The position numbers and the translations under genes are program-made. From positions 30,511-94,510 of the forward strand of contig NZ_JAEULO010000031.1 of NCBI RefSeq assembly GCF_016793705.1: 64,000 bases of DNA, written 5' to 3'. Under the pieces are notes generated by a model, which was not told where the DNA came from, did not search any database, and saw only the letters and a program-made list of their open reading frames with translations. Positions 11,156-20,340 of this stretch are shown piece by piece. How positions within the stretch are numbered: position 1 is the stretch's first letter; each line of letters starts with the position of its first letter. The DNA is from Tabrizicola sp. (GTDB taxonomy: Bacteria > Pseudomonadota > Alphaproteobacteria > Rhodobacterales > Rhodobacteraceae).

Positions 11156-12511
11156 TCAGATCGCCGAGGAATGCTTGGCCTTGGCGCTGTCATAGGCATC
11201 GAAGGCCCGCGCGATCATCCGGGTCAGGGGCCGCGCGCGTTCCGGGATCGCGAAGCCCTCGTCGCTGACCCGCACCATGTCGCCGAACTCCCCCGCCGCG
11301 CGCTGGAACAACGCCTCGACCCGTGCGGGCGTAACGTCAAAGGTCCGCAGCACCTCGGCGCGCGAGACGAAGAAATCGCACATCAGCGCCTCGATGATCC
11401 GCGCGCGCAAGAGGTCCTCGCCGGCAAAGCGGTGGCCCTTGTGGACCGAGAACCGGCCCTCACGGATCGCCTTGGTATGCGCCGCCGTGGCCGAGGCGTT
11501 CTGCGCGAAGCCCTGCGGGAAACGGCTGATCGACGAGGCGCCGATGCCGATCAGCGCAGGCGCGGTGTCGTCGGTATAGCCCTGGAAGTTCCGCCGCAGC
11601 GTCCCCGCCTTCAGCGCCCTGGCCATCCCGTCCCCGGGCTTGGCGAAATGGTCGATGCCGACCTCGACATAGCCGTCCCACAGGAACAGCTCCCGCGCCG
11701 TTTCGAACAGCGACAGGCGTTCTTCCGGCGTCGGCATCTTGTCCGAGGGAATCATCTGCTGCCGCCGGCTCATCCATGGCACATGCGCATAGCCGTAAAG
11801 CGCCACCCGGTCGGGCGACAGGGTCAGCAGCTTCTGCACCGAATCGGAAATCCGCGGCCCGGTCTGGAACGGCAGGCCATAGAGGATATCGGCGTTCAGG
11901 CTGGCCACGCCGCGCGCGCGGATGCGCTCGGCCACGTCGCGGGTGAGCTGGTAACTCTGTTCGCGTCCGATCGCCTTCTGGATCAGCGGGTCGAAATCCT
12001 GCACCCCGATCGAGGCGCGGTTCATCCCCGCCACCGCCAGCGCATCCAGCCGGGCATCGTCGATCTCGTTCGGGTCGATCTCGACCGAGAACTCGCCGTC
12101 CGGGGCCATGGGCGCCACCTCGAAGACCGCATCCGCCAGGCCGCGCATCAGGTCGGGCGACAGAAGCGTCGGCGTGCCACCGCCCCAATGCAGCCGAGAC
12201 AGCGTGACCCCCTTCGGCAGGTGGCGCCGCAACAGCTGAAGCTCGGTCTTCAGCGTTTCGACATAGGCGATGACCGGATCGTCCGATGTGGTGCCCTGCG
12301 TCCGGCAGGCGCAGAACCAGCACAACCGACGGCAGAAAGGGACGTGAATGTACAGCGAAACTGCGCTAGACTCGGGCAGCGCTTCAATCCATTGGATGAA
12401 GTCGCCGGGTCCGATATCGGTTCCGAAATGCGGTGCCGTCGGGTAAGAGGTGTACCGGGGTACGCGTGCGTCGAAAAGCCCGAGGCGGGCGAGTTGCGGG
12501 TCGTGTGTCAT
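11156..12511 (-). CDS. hemN: Oxygen-independent coproporphyrinogen III oxidase (radical SAM)
   Basis: 451 residues. HemN decarboxylates coproporphyrinogen III to protoporphyrinogen IX when oxygen is low, for haem and (bacterio)chlorophyll. The iron-sulfur site is HVPFCRRLCWFCACR with Cys60, Cys64, Cys67 and the HemN-specific extra Cys69; the N-terminal RYTSYPTAPHF motif and the C-terminal HemN domain (about 365-440) are present. It is divergent from fnrL across a 63-bp gap that holds a perfect FNR site, so anaerobic induction by FnrL is expected. Related genes in Rhodobacter have been called hemZ or hemN. Confidence 0.95.
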   Translation of the reverse strand: MTHDPQLARLGLFDARVPRYTSYPTAPHFGTDIGPGDFIQWIEALPESSAVSLYIHVPFCRRLCWFCACRTQGTTSDDPVIAYVETLKTELQLLRRHLPKGVTLSRLHWGGGTPTLLSPDLMRGLADAVFEVAPMAPDGEFSVEIDPNEIDDARLDALAVAGMNRASIGVQDFDPLIQKAIGREQSYQLTRDVAERIRARGVASLNADILYGLPFQTGPRISDSVQKLLTLSPDRVALYGYAHVPWMSRRQQMIPSDKMPTPEERLSLFETARELFLWDGYVEVGIDHFAKPGDGMARALKAGTLRRNFQGYTDDTAPALIGIGASSISRFPQGFAQNASATAAHTKAIREGRFSVHKGHRFAGEDLLRARIIEALMCDFFVSRAEVLRTFDVTPARVEALFQRAAGEFGDMVRVSDEGFAIPERARPLTRMIARAFDAYDSAKAKHSSAI

Positions 12512-12545
12512 CAGTTTACCTTAGGGACCGAGCCACCGTCGCTCC

Positions 12546-12559
12546 TTGATGCAGATCAA
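12546..12559. promoter_or_regulatory. FNR/FnrL binding site (perfect palindrome)
   Basis: TTGATGCAGATCAA matches the FNR consensus TTGAT-N4-ATCAA at all ten defined positions. It lies 35 bp upstream of the hemN start codon and 16 bp upstream of the fnrL ATG, in the only gap between the divergent genes. The short distance to fnrL suggests autoregulation there (probably repression), while hemN could be activated. Confidence 0.88.
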
Positions 12560-12574
12560 CAGACAGGCAGCCTG

Positions 12575-13312
12575 ATGCATGACCATTCCGTCCACGTTCA
12601 GTGCGGCGATTGCCCGATCCGCCATCGGGCCGTCTGCGCGCGCTGCGATACGGACGAACTGGGGCAGCTGGAGCAGATCAAATATTACCGCAGCTTCCAG
12701 GCCGGGCAGACGGTCATCTGGTCGGGCGACCGGATGGAATTCGTGGGCTCGGTCGTCTCCGGCATCGCCTCGCTGACGCAGACGATGGAGGATGGCCGCC
12801 GCCAGATGGTCGGGCTTCTGTTGCCATCCGATTTCGTGGGCCGACCGGGCAGGTCGACCGCCGCCTTCGACGTGACGGCGACGACCGACCTGGTGATGTG
12901 CTGCTTCCGCAAGAAGCCGTTCGAGGAGATGATGGCCACCACGCCGCACATCGCCCAGCGGCTTCTGGAGATGACGCTGGACGAGTTGGATGCAGCGCGG
13001 GAATGGATGCTGCTTCTGGGCCGCAAGACCGCGCGAGAGAAGATCGCCTCGCTGATTTCCATCATCGCCCGGCGCGATGCGGCGCTGCACTTGCGCAAGA
13101 AGTCCGGCACGCTGGCCGTCGACCTGCCGCTCACGCGAGAAGAGATGGCGGACTACCTGGGGCTCACCCTGGAAACCGTGAGCCGCCAGATAAGTGCGCT
13201 GAAGAAGGACGGGGTGATCAGCCTGGAGGGCAATCGCCACGTCTCGATCCCCAGCATGGACCGACTGCTGGAAGAGGCTGGCGACGACAGCGACGGCGGA
13301 ATGCTGGTCTAG
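12575..13312 (+). CDS. fnrL: Crp/Fnr-family oxygen-responsive regulator FnrL
   Basis: 245 residues. Senses low oxygen through a [4Fe-4S] cluster and activates anaerobic respiration and tetrapyrrole genes. N-terminal cysteines are at 10, 13, 21 and 24 with further Cys109/Cys110 in the cyclic-nucleotide-binding-like domain. The recognition helix LTLETVSRQISALKKDG carries Glu200, Ser203 and Arg204, the E..SR signature that reads TTGAT, matching the site just upstream. The ATG at 12575 was chosen because earlier in-frame sequence is antisense to hemN. It is divergent from hemN. Confidence 0.93.
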   Translation: MHDHSVHVQCGDCPIRHRAVCARCDTDELGQLEQIKYYRSFQAGQTVIWSGDRMEFVGSVVSGIASLTQTMEDGRRQMVGLLLPSDFVGRPGRSTAAFDVTATTDLVMCCFRKKPFEEMMATTPHIAQRLLEMTLDELDAAREWMLLLGRKTAREKIASLISIIARRDAALHLRKKSGTLAVDLPLTREEMADYLGLTLETVSRQISALKKDGVISLEGNRHVSIPSMDRLLEEAGDDSDGGMLV

Positions 13313-13395
13313 GCCAGCTTGGCCGCTGCTGCTTGCCAGCCGGGGTGCCTTCAGGCACGGTGACGCAGAATGCCTCACGCCGCGAGGGATGCATC

Positions 13396-14397
13396 ATGCG
13401 TCGCGTCACCATTGCCGACATCATGCGCGAGACCGGCCTGTCGCGGGCGACGGTGGACCGGGCGCTGAACGGGCGGGGCAGGGTGCATGACCGCACCCGG
13501 CTGGTGGTCGACGAGACCTTGCGCAAACTGTCCTCGCCGGGGGCCGATCCGGTGCCAAGGCCGGTCCAGGCCGATATCGCGCTGCGCATTGGCAAGGGCA
13601 TGATGGGCCAGCTGCGCGCGGCCTGGGCGGCCAGCGGTGCGAAGGGGGCGTTCCACGACCTGCACATGGCTGACGACACCAGTGTCCTGCGCACGGTCGA
13701 GGGCCTGTGCAAGGACGCCTCGCGCCCGCTCGTCGTGACGATCAAATCCTCCGAGCGGATCACCGCGCTCCTCTCGGCGGCACGGGCGCGCGGCAAGCGG
13801 GTGATCGCCGTCATCTCCGACCTCCTGCCCTCTGCCCGCGACGCCTTTGTGGGGCTTGACGACCGCGCCGTCGGCCAGACCGCCGCCTTCCTGATCGGGC
13901 GGATGCTGGGCGACCGACCCACCACTGTCGGCGTCGTGCTGGGCAGCCCTGCCTTCCGCTGCCACGAAGACCGCGAAATCGGCTTCCGCACCGGGCTCCG
14001 CGCCAATTTCCCCAAGGTCGTCATCTCGGGCGAGGCGCAGGGCGAGGACAGCGCCGAGCTGACCCGCCTTGCCGTCGCCCGCCTTCTGCGCGACCAGCCG
14101 GCGCTGGGGGCGCTCTACAATGTCGGCGGCGGCAACCTTGGCCTGGTCGAGGCGCTGCGGGCTACGGGCCGGGCGCAGGACATGCTGGTCGTGGGCCACG
14201 AGGTGAACCCGGTGACGGCCCCGCTCCTCCGCGCCGGAGAGATCGACTTCGCGCTGGCGGGCGACCCGCGCGAGCTGCTGTCGACCGCCCTGGCATTGGC
14301 CGGCGGCGGCGAACCTGCGAAACAGGGGGCCGAGCGGCTGCTGGATTTCGGCGTCTATACCCGCTTCAACCTGCCTGCCTTCCAGGTCCCGGCCTGA
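13396..14397 (+). CDS. LacI-family transcriptional regulator
   Basis: 333 residues. The N-terminal helix-turn-helix reads VTIADIMRETGLSRATVDRA followed by LNGRGRVHDRT, the classic LacI DNA-binding unit; the rest (about 60-330) is a periplasmic-binding-protein-like sensor domain. The start is the ATG at 13396 after GCGAGGGATGC. It is oriented toward the sterol-desaturase gene and the rbs-type importer, so it probably controls them in response to the imported sugar or a derivative. The ligand is unknown. Confidence 0.9.
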   Translation: MRRVTIADIMRETGLSRATVDRALNGRGRVHDRTRLVVDETLRKLSSPGADPVPRPVQADIALRIGKGMMGQLRAAWAASGAKGAFHDLHMADDTSVLRTVEGLCKDASRPLVVTIKSSERITALLSAARARGKRVIAVISDLLPSARDAFVGLDDRAVGQTAAFLIGRMLGDRPTTVGVVLGSPAFRCHEDREIGFRTGLRANFPKVVISGEAQGEDSAELTRLAVARLLRDQPALGALYNVGGGNLGLVEALRATGRAQDMLVVGHEVNPVTAPLLRAGEIDFALAGDPRELLSTALALAGGGEPAKQGAERLLDFGVYTRFNLPAFQVPA

Positions 14398-14505
14398 CCC
14401 CTCCCGCGAATCGACCGGCCGGCGAGGGTTGCGGCGCCATGACGCAATCAGTTTGTCTCACGGGCGTCGCCGTTCAGGCGGCGAGCTTGGGCGGACTGTC
14501 AGAGA

Positions 14506-14522
14506 ATGATGCGTTATGATGC
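14506..14522. promoter_or_regulatory. Direct repeat ATGATGC x2 spaced by one helical turn
   Basis: ATGATGC at 14506-14512 and again at 14516-14522, exactly 10 bp apart, in the 220-bp gap between the LacI gene and the desaturase-family gene. It could be part of a regulator site or promoter; no direct support beyond position and spacing. Confidence 0.25.
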
Positions 14523-14617
14523 AATTTCTGACGCGAAATGGACAAACCAGTTGCCCGGACACGACCCGCCGCGTCACCTTGCCGCTCACCCCCGACCAGC
14601 ACCCAGCGAGGGCAGCG

Positions 14618-15625
14618 ATGGACGACACGAAGTACGGCACCCACAACAAGCGCGGCGACTATACCCCGAACGAGCCCGCCCAGGTGGCGCCGATCTGGAG
14701 CTTCCCGCCGCAGCCCCTGGCGATCCTGAAATGGCTGCCCGGCTATTTCCTGCCCTGGAACCTCCTCTGGACCGCCAGCGCCTTTGCCTGGTGGGCCTGG
14801 GTCGTCCCCGAGAAAGAGGTCATGACCACGCTGGCCTGGGGTTGGGTCCTGTGGCTTTTCGCCGTCAACGCCATCGCCGTCTTCCTGTTCTACGGCGCGC
14901 TGGAATTGCGCCTCTACATCCTTCGCGCGCAAGGCACCCGCTTCAAGTACAACGCGAAATGGCCGTCGGAGCATAAATCCACCGCCTTCCTGTTCCAAAG
15001 CCAGACCATCGACAGCATCATCCGCGCCTTCGGCACCGGCGTCCCGATCTGGACCGCCTGGGAGGTGCTGGTGCTCTGGGCCTGGGCCAACGACATCGGC
15101 CCCTGGGTCAGCCTGATGGACAACGGCTGGTATCTCTTCGCCGTCTGGCTGTTCCTGCCAGTGCTGCACGAGGTCCACTTCTTCCTGATCCACCGACTGA
15201 TCCACACGCCCTTCCTCTACAAGTGGGTCCACTCGGTCCATCACAACTCGGTCAACCCCTCGCCCTGGTCGTCCTTGTCGATGCACCCGGTCGAACACCT
15301 CCTCTATTTCGCGACCGCCGCCTACCACTTCATCATCCCCTCGCATCCGCTTCTGGCGATCTACCAGTTGAACTTCGCGGGCTTCGGGGCGGTGGTGGGC
15401 CATATCGGCTTCGACAAGATGGAAGTGACCGAGGACAGCGCCGTGGAGAGCCACGCCTTCATCCACTACCTCCACCACAAGTATTTCGAGGTGAACTACG
15501 GCGACGGGCTCATTCCGCTCGACAAGTGGTTCGGGACTTTCCACGACGGCACCAAAAAGGGCGATGCGCTGATGAACGCCCGTTACCAGCGCCGCAAGGC
15601 CAGGGCCAACGCCAAGGCCACCTGA
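14618..15625 (+). CDS. Sterol desaturase / fatty acid hydroxylase superfamily protein
   Basis: About 335 residues. An integral-membrane di-iron enzyme of the fatty acid hydroxylase superfamily: several hydrophobic segments plus the histidine clusters HRLIH, HSVHHN and HYLHHKYFEVNYG that bind two irons. Members hydroxylate or desaturate lipids and sterols. The start is set at the ATG at 14618 behind GCGAGGGCAGCG; an earlier in-frame ATG at 14516 would add residues that look noncoding. It lies between a LacI regulator and a sugar ABC importer, so it may act on a polyol, hopanoid or lipid tied to that substrate; this is inference. Confidence 0.85.
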   Translation: MDDTKYGTHNKRGDYTPNEPAQVAPIWSFPPQPLAILKWLPGYFLPWNLLWTASAFAWWAWVVPEKEVMTTLAWGWVLWLFAVNAIAVFLFYGALELRLYILRAQGTRFKYNAKWPSEHKSTAFLFQSQTIDSIIRAFGTGVPIWTAWEVLVLWAWANDIGPWVSLMDNGWYLFAVWLFLPVLHEVHFFLIHRLIHTPFLYKWVHSVHHNSVNPSPWSSLSMHPVEHLLYFATAAYHFIIPSHPLLAIYQLNFAGFGAVVGHIGFDKMEVTEDSAVESHAFIHYLHHKYFEVNYGDGLIPLDKWFGTFHDGTKKGDALMNARYQRRKARANAKAT

Positions 15626-15654
15626 CCCGCATCCCGATTGAAATCTGAATCCGC

Positions 15655-15669
15655 CTGACGCAAGGTCAG
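15655..15669. promoter_or_regulatory. Palindrome CTGAC-GCAAG-GTCAG upstream of sugar ABC operon
   Basis: Perfect 5-bp inverted repeat around GCAAG, 59 bp before the ATPase start. The 13-bp core TGACGCAAGGTCA recurs, on the other strand, upstream of the caspase-like gene at 61695-61709. Candidate operator. Confidence 0.4.
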
Positions 15670-15727
15670 CGCTAACAGCCCGGGAGGAACGGTCGTTCAA
15701 AGACCGGCGGGCAGGGGAGGGAAGACC

Positions 15728-17251
15728 GTGACGGACGAGCCATCCGCTGTGCCCCTGGTCGAGATGCGGGGGGTGGAGAAATCCTTCCCCGGCGTCCGCG
15801 CCCTGCAAGGCGTCCGCTTCGACCTCCGCTCCGGCGAGGTCCATGCCCTGATGGGCGAGAATGGCGCGGGCAAGTCCACGCTGATGAAGATCCTGACCGG
15901 AGTCTACCAGCCCGACGGCGGCGAAATCCGCATCGACGGCCAGCCCGTCACCCTGCCCACCCCGCACGCGGCGCAGGCGCTGGGGATCAGCATCATCCAT
16001 CAGGAACTTTTCCTGATGAACCACCTGACCGCCGCGCAGAACATCTTCATCGGCCGCGAGCCCCGCAAGGGCCTTGGCATCTTCGTCGACGAGGCGAAGT
16101 TGAAGCGCGACGCCGCCGCCATCTTCAAGCGAATGAAGGTCGACATCGATCCCGGCGCCGAAGTCGGCCACATGACCGTCGCCCGCCAGCAGCTGGTCGA
16201 GATCGCCAAGGCGCTTTCCTACAACGCCCGCGTGCTGGTGATGGACGAACCGACCTCGGCCCTGAACGAGACCGAGGTCGAGCATCTCTTCGCCGTCATC
16301 GAGGACCTGAAGGCGAACGGTGTCGGCGTGGTCTACATCACGCACAAGATGGACGAAGTGAAGCGCATCGCCGACCGCGTGACCGTCATGCGCGACGGGC
16401 AATACATCGACACCCTGCCCGCCGCCCAGACGGCGATGTCCACCATCATTCAGCTGATGGTGGGGCGAGAGTTGGCCGACCAGCACCGCGCCACCGGCAC
16501 CGGCACGGCGGAAGAGGTGCTGCGCGTCGAAGGGTTGAACCGGGGCGCCATGATCCGCAACGTCAGCTTCGCGCTGAACCGCGGCGAAATCCTGGGCTTC
16601 GCGGGCCTGATGGGCGCGGGCCGGACCGAGGTCGCCCGCGCGATCTTCGGCGCCGACCCGCTGGACAGCGGCACCATCCATATCCATGGCCGCGAGCAGA
16701 AGATCGCCACCCCCGCCGATGCGGTGGCGAACGGGATCGCCTATCTCAGCGAAGACCGCAAGCACTTCGGCCTCGTCACCGGCATGTCGGTGCGCGACAA
16801 CGTGACCATGGCCTCCTGGCGGCGTTTCCTCTCCAGCGGGCTTTTCATGCAGGATGACGCGCTGGGGAAGGTCGCCGAGGAATATGTCCGCAAGCTCAAG
16901 GTCAAGACCCCGCATATCCATCAGGAGACCCGGCTGTTGTCGGGCGGCAACCAGCAGAAGGTCGTCATCGCCAAATGGCTTCTGCGCGACTGCGACATCC
17001 TGATCTTCGACGAACCGACGCGCGGCATCGACGTCGGCGCCAAGGCGGAAATCTACCGGCTGCTCGAAGACCTCGCGGCGCAAGGCAAGGCGATCATCGT
17101 GATCTCCTCGGAACTGCCCGAGGTGCTGCGCCTGTCGCACCGCATCGCCGTGATGTGCGAAGGCCGGATCACCGGCGAACTCGACGGCCGCATGGCCAGC
17201 CAGGAAGACATCATGACGCTGGCGACGCAACGCTCCAGCGCGGCAGCCTGA
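15728..17251 (+). CDS. Sugar ABC transporter ATP-binding protein (RbsA-like)
   Basis: 507 residues from a GTG start. Two fused ATPase domains as in RbsA/MglA: the first has GENGAGKS (about 44-51) and DEPTSALN; the second is degenerate at its Walker A (GLMGAGRTE) but keeps LSGGNQQK and DEPTRGID, the usual RbsA asymmetry. It energises uptake through the permease 12 bp downstream. The family imports ribose, xylose, galactose, inositol or similar monosaccharides; the substrate here cannot be named. Confidence 0.92.
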   Translation: MTDEPSAVPLVEMRGVEKSFPGVRALQGVRFDLRSGEVHALMGENGAGKSTLMKILTGVYQPDGGEIRIDGQPVTLPTPHAAQALGISIIHQELFLMNHLTAAQNIFIGREPRKGLGIFVDEAKLKRDAAAIFKRMKVDIDPGAEVGHMTVARQQLVEIAKALSYNARVLVMDEPTSALNETEVEHLFAVIEDLKANGVGVVYITHKMDEVKRIADRVTVMRDGQYIDTLPAAQTAMSTIIQLMVGRELADQHRATGTGTAEEVLRVEGLNRGAMIRNVSFALNRGEILGFAGLMGAGRTEVARAIFGADPLDSGTIHIHGREQKIATPADAVANGIAYLSEDRKHFGLVTGMSVRDNVTMASWRRFLSSGLFMQDDALGKVAEEYVRKLKVKTPHIHQETRLLSGGNQQKVVIAKWLLRDCDILIFDEPTRGIDVGAKAEIYRLLEDLAAQGKAIIVISSELPEVLRLSHRIAVMCEGRITGELDGRMASQEDIMTLATQRSSAAA

Positions 17252-17263
17252 ACAGGGGGAACC

Positions 17264-18268
17264 ATGACCGACACCGCCGTCCAGCCCGCCGCCAGCGGCA
17301 AGCCCGGCTTCTTCACCACCCAGACGATGCAGAAGGCGGTGGCCTTCGTGGTGCTGGTTGCACTTCTGGCCTTCTTCAGCGCCTTCGCCTCGAATTTCGC
17401 CACCGGCGCCAACATGGTCGGCATCATGCAGGCGACTGCCGTCAACGGTGTGCTTGGGGTCGCCGTCACCTTCGTCATCATCTCGGGCGGGATCGACCTG
17501 TCGGTCGGCACGATGATGACGCTGACCGCCGTCATGGCCGGGATCATCCTGACCAACCTCGGGATGCCCTTGCCCATCGGCATCCTCGGCGCCATCGCCT
17601 CGGGCGCCTTCATGGGGGCGATCTCGGGCGCGGTCATCGCCAAGCTGAAGATCCCGCCCTTCATCGCCACGCTGGGGATGATGCAGATCGCGCGGGGGCT
17701 GGCGCTGGTCTTTTCCGGCGCGAAGCCGATCTACTTCAACGACACGCCGAACTACGGCCTCTTGTCGCCGGAAAGCAGCATCTCCAAGCTGATCCCCGGC
17801 GTGGAGATTCCGAACGGCGTGATGATCATGTTCATCGTCGCCATCATCGCCTCCATCGTCCTCAACCGCACCATCATCGGCCGGATGATCTTTGCGCTGG
17901 GATCGAACGAAGAGGCCGCGCGCCTTTCGGGCATCAACGTCGACCGCTGGAAGATCCTGACCTACGCGATCTGCGGCGGCATCTGCGGCATCGCCGGGCT
18001 GATCGTGTCGTCGCGGCTGAACTCGGCGCAGCCCGCGCTGGGCCTCGGCTACGAGCTGGACGCCATTGCCGCCGCTGTCATCGGCGGGACTTCCCTGGCC
18101 GGCGGGCGCGGCACGGTGATCGGCACGATCATCGGCGCCTTCATCATGTCGGTCCTGACCAACGGCCTTCGGGTGATGGGCGTGCTGGAAGAATGGAAGA
18201 TCGTCGTCACCGGCGTGATCATCATCGTCGCCGTCTTCATCGACATCGTGCTGCGCAAGAAAGCCTGA
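17264..18268 (+). CDS. Sugar ABC transporter permease (RbsC-like)
   Basis: 334 residues of mostly hydrophobic sequence with about ten predicted membrane segments, the BPD_transp_2 family. Recognisable family stretches are ISGGIDLSVGTMM (about 76-88), the ALGSNEEAARLSGINVDRWK loop and AVIGGTSLAGGRG (about 270-282). It forms a homodimeric channel with the RbsA-like ATPase. Next gene in the operon is the binding protein 80 bp on. Confidence 0.92.
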   Translation: MTDTAVQPAASGKPGFFTTQTMQKAVAFVVLVALLAFFSAFASNFATGANMVGIMQATAVNGVLGVAVTFVIISGGIDLSVGTMMTLTAVMAGIILTNLGMPLPIGILGAIASGAFMGAISGAVIAKLKIPPFIATLGMMQIARGLALVFSGAKPIYFNDTPNYGLLSPESSISKLIPGVEIPNGVMIMFIVAIIASIVLNRTIIGRMIFALGSNEEAARLSGINVDRWKILTYAICGGICGIAGLIVSSRLNSAQPALGLGYELDAIAAAVIGGTSLAGGRGTVIGTIIGAFIMSVLTNGLRVMGVLEEWKIVVTGVIIIVAVFIDIVLRKKA

Positions 18269-18348
18269 AGGGAGAGAGACGACAGAACCAAAGACCAGAC
18301 CACCCGGACGCGAAGCATCGCGCCGGTTCCAACCCAGGGAGTTGAACC

Positions 18349-19278
18349 ATGAAGAAGACCATCCTGACCTCGGCGCTGGCCCTCGGCCTCGCCATCGGCG
18401 CGCCCGTCTTCGCGCAGGAGACCTATTTCCCCATCATCGCCAAGGGCTTCAGCCACCAGTTCTGGCAGGCGGTGAAGGCGGGGGCCGAGGAAGCCGCCGC
18501 GCGCAATGGCGTGACGATCACCTTCGAGGGCCCGAACACCGAAGCCGAGATCGACAAGCAGACCGACATCCTGAACGCCGCCATTGCCAAGGCGCCGCAG
18601 GGCCTGGGCTTTGCCGCTCTGGACAGCCAGGCGCAGGTTCCGGCGCTCCAGAAGGCCGCCGACGCGGGCATCCCCATCGTCGCCTTCGACTCGGGCGTGG
18701 AAAGCGATCTGCCGCTGACCACCTGCACCACCGACAACATGGCGGCGGCGGCGGCGGCGGCGGACGGGCTGGCCAAGGCCATCGGCGAGGAAGGCAAGAT
18801 CGCCGCGGTGATCCATGACCAGACCTCGGCCACCGGTATCGGGCGTCGCGACGGGTTCCTGAACCGGATCAAGGAGGCCTACCCGAACATCGAAGTGGTG
18901 GACGTCCAGTATGCCAACGACGCGCTGAAGGCGACCGACAACGTCAAGGCGATGCTTCAGGCCAACCCCGACATCAAGGGCATCTTCGCCTCGAACGAAG
19001 GTGCGGCCATCGGTCTGGCGGTCGCGATCAAGGAATCCGGAGCGCAGATCGTCGGCGTGGGCTTCGACTCCGGGAAAACCCAGAAGGATGCCATCATGGA
19101 CGGCACCCTGATCGGCTCTGTCACGCAGAATCCGGTCGGCATCGGCCAATGCGTCGTGGATAGCCTGGCGAAGGCGATCAAGGGCGAGGAACTGCCCAAG
19201 GTCATCGACACCGGCTTCTACTGGTACGACAAGACCAACATGGCCGACGAGAAGATTGCCGCCGTTCTCTACGATTGA
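18349..19278 (+). CDS. Sugar ABC transporter substrate-binding protein (RbsB-like)
   Basis: 309 residues. Signal peptide (KKTILTSALALGLAIGAPVFA, cleaved near residue 22-23) then a type I periplasmic-binding-protein fold with YFPIIAKGFSHQFWQAVKAG, a run of alanines (AAAAAAADGLAKA) and AVIHDQTSATGIGRRDGF. Family Peripla_BP_4, typical of ribose-type importers. It is last in the operon, placed where the highest expression of the binding protein is usually arranged by the intergenic region. Confidence 0.92.
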   Translation: MKKTILTSALALGLAIGAPVFAQETYFPIIAKGFSHQFWQAVKAGAEEAAARNGVTITFEGPNTEAEIDKQTDILNAAIAKAPQGLGFAALDSQAQVPALQKAADAGIPIVAFDSGVESDLPLTTCTTDNMAAAAAAADGLAKAIGEEGKIAAVIHDQTSATGIGRRDGFLNRIKEAYPNIEVVDVQYANDALKATDNVKAMLQANPDIKGIFASNEGAAIGLAVAIKESGAQIVGVGFDSGKTQKDAIMDGTLIGSVTQNPVGIGQCVVDSLAKAIKGEELPKVIDTGFYWYDKTNMADEKIAAVLYD

Positions 19279-19291
19279 TCCTGGTGCCTGC

Positions 19292-19318
19292 CCCTCCTCC
19301 GGCCCGTCCGGGGGAGGG
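19292..19318. terminator. GC-rich hairpin between convergent genes
   Basis: Stem 19292-19302 pairs with 19308-19318 (11 pairs, one G-U) in the 46-bp gap between the convergent binding-protein and gbdR-like genes. No clear T run, so it may stop transcription in either direction only weakly. Confidence 0.45.
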
Positions 19319-19324
19319 AACCCC

Positions 19325-20275
19325 TCAGCCGATCTTCGCGCGCTGAACCAAAGGCGAGCGACCGAAATGGCTGCGATAGACTTTCGAGAAATGCGAGGTC
19401 GACTGGAACCCGCAGGCCATGGCGATTTCGGTCACCGACTGCTCGGTCTGCACCAGCAGGTTCTGCGCCCGGTTCAGCCGCATCTCCATGAAATAGTGCT
19501 TGGGCGTCGAGTTCAGATAGCGCGCGAACAGCCGTTCCAGCTGTCGCGTCGAAATGCCCAGCTCATCCGCGATCAGGCTGGGAGAGTCCGGCGCCTCGAT
19601 GCTGCTCTCCATGATCGCGATGGCGCGCTTCAGATGCTCGTTGCGCATCCCGTGCCGTGACTGGATCGACACCCGTTGCGCCGCCGACCCCTCGCGCACG
19701 GCATTGTAGACCATCTGGTCGGCGACTTCGGTCGCCAGACCCGCGCCATGCGCCTTGCCGATCAGATGCAGCATCAGGTCGGCCGCCGCCGTCCCCCCGG
19801 AGGCGGTGATGATCTTTTCCCGCGCGACGAAGACATTGCGGACCAGGCGGACCTCCGGGAATTCTTCCTGGAACAGGTCGTGCCAGGCCCAGTGCACCGC
19901 CGTCTCCACCCCGTCCAGAAACCCGGCCTTCGCCAGCACATAGGCGCCGGAACAGATCGCGCCCAAGGGCGTGCCCGACGCCCGCTCGCGCCGCAGCCAG
20001 TTCAGTACCGGCGCCGTGGTGTGCGACTGCACATCGACGCCCGAGATCACGAACAGCCGGTCGGCGTGGCGGGTCGGCTCCAGCCCCGCCCCGGTCAGCG
20101 TGACCGATCCGTTGGAGCAGGTTGCGGTCTTGCCGTTCTCGCTGGCGAGCGTCCAGCGGTAAAGCGGCTTGCCCGAGACCAGGTTGGCGATCCTGAGCGG
20201 TTCGAGCGCGCAGGAAAAGGCGATATGGGTGAATTCCGGCAGCAGGAAGAAGCTGAAGTGCTGGGTCTCGATCAT
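19325..20275 (-). CDS. GlxA-type AraC-family regulator, GbdR-like
   Basis: 316 residues. N-terminal DJ-1/PfpI-like domain (1-190) with AICSGAYVLA around Cys108, and a C-terminal AraC helix-turn-helix pair (about 215-312: LIADELGISTRQLERLF and IAMACGFQSTSHFSKVYRSHFG). This is the layout of GbdR/CdhR regulators, which respond to glycine betaine, dimethylglycine or carnitine. It lies next to a ProXWV importer and faces the same way, downstream of proX but separated by a terminator, so it likely controls betaine uptake and breakdown here. The exact inducer is inferred. Confidence 0.87.
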   Translation of the reverse strand: MIETQHFSFFLLPEFTHIAFSCALEPLRIANLVSGKPLYRWTLASENGKTATCSNGSVTLTGAGLEPTRHADRLFVISGVDVQSHTTAPVLNWLRRERASGTPLGAICSGAYVLAKAGFLDGVETAVHWAWHDLFQEEFPEVRLVRNVFVAREKIITASGGTAAADLMLHLIGKAHGAGLATEVADQMVYNAVREGSAAQRVSIQSRHGMRNEHLKRAIAIMESSIEAPDSPSLIADELGISTRQLERLFARYLNSTPKHYFMEMRLNRAQNLLVQTEQSVTEIAMACGFQSTSHFSKVYRSHFGRSPLVQRAKIG

Positions 20276-20294
20276 GACGCTTATCCTACAGGCG

Positions 20295-20322
20295 AAAGGG
20301 CCGCCCCGGAAGGCGGCCCCTT
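20295..20322 (-). terminator. Rho-independent terminator after proX
   Basis: On the minus strand GGGCCGCC (20319-20312) pairs with GGCGGCCC (20305-20298) and is followed by TTTCGCC. It ends the proVWX transcript and separates it from the gbdR-like gene. Its loop and inner stem are nearly the same as the terminator at 31483-31511. Confidence 0.8.
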
Positions 20323-20340
20323 GCGCTCATCTGTCAGGCG

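Noticed and set aside
11171-12574. N-terminal extension of fnrL back to 11171
   Set aside because: That part is antisense to hemN. The ATG at 12575, just after the FNR site, gives normal FnrL length.
14474-17230. Long minus-strand frame (about 918 codons) across the desaturase and RbsA-like genes
   Set aside because: It runs through two well-supported plus-strand genes and their gap, and has low-complexity composition. Judged an antisense shadow.
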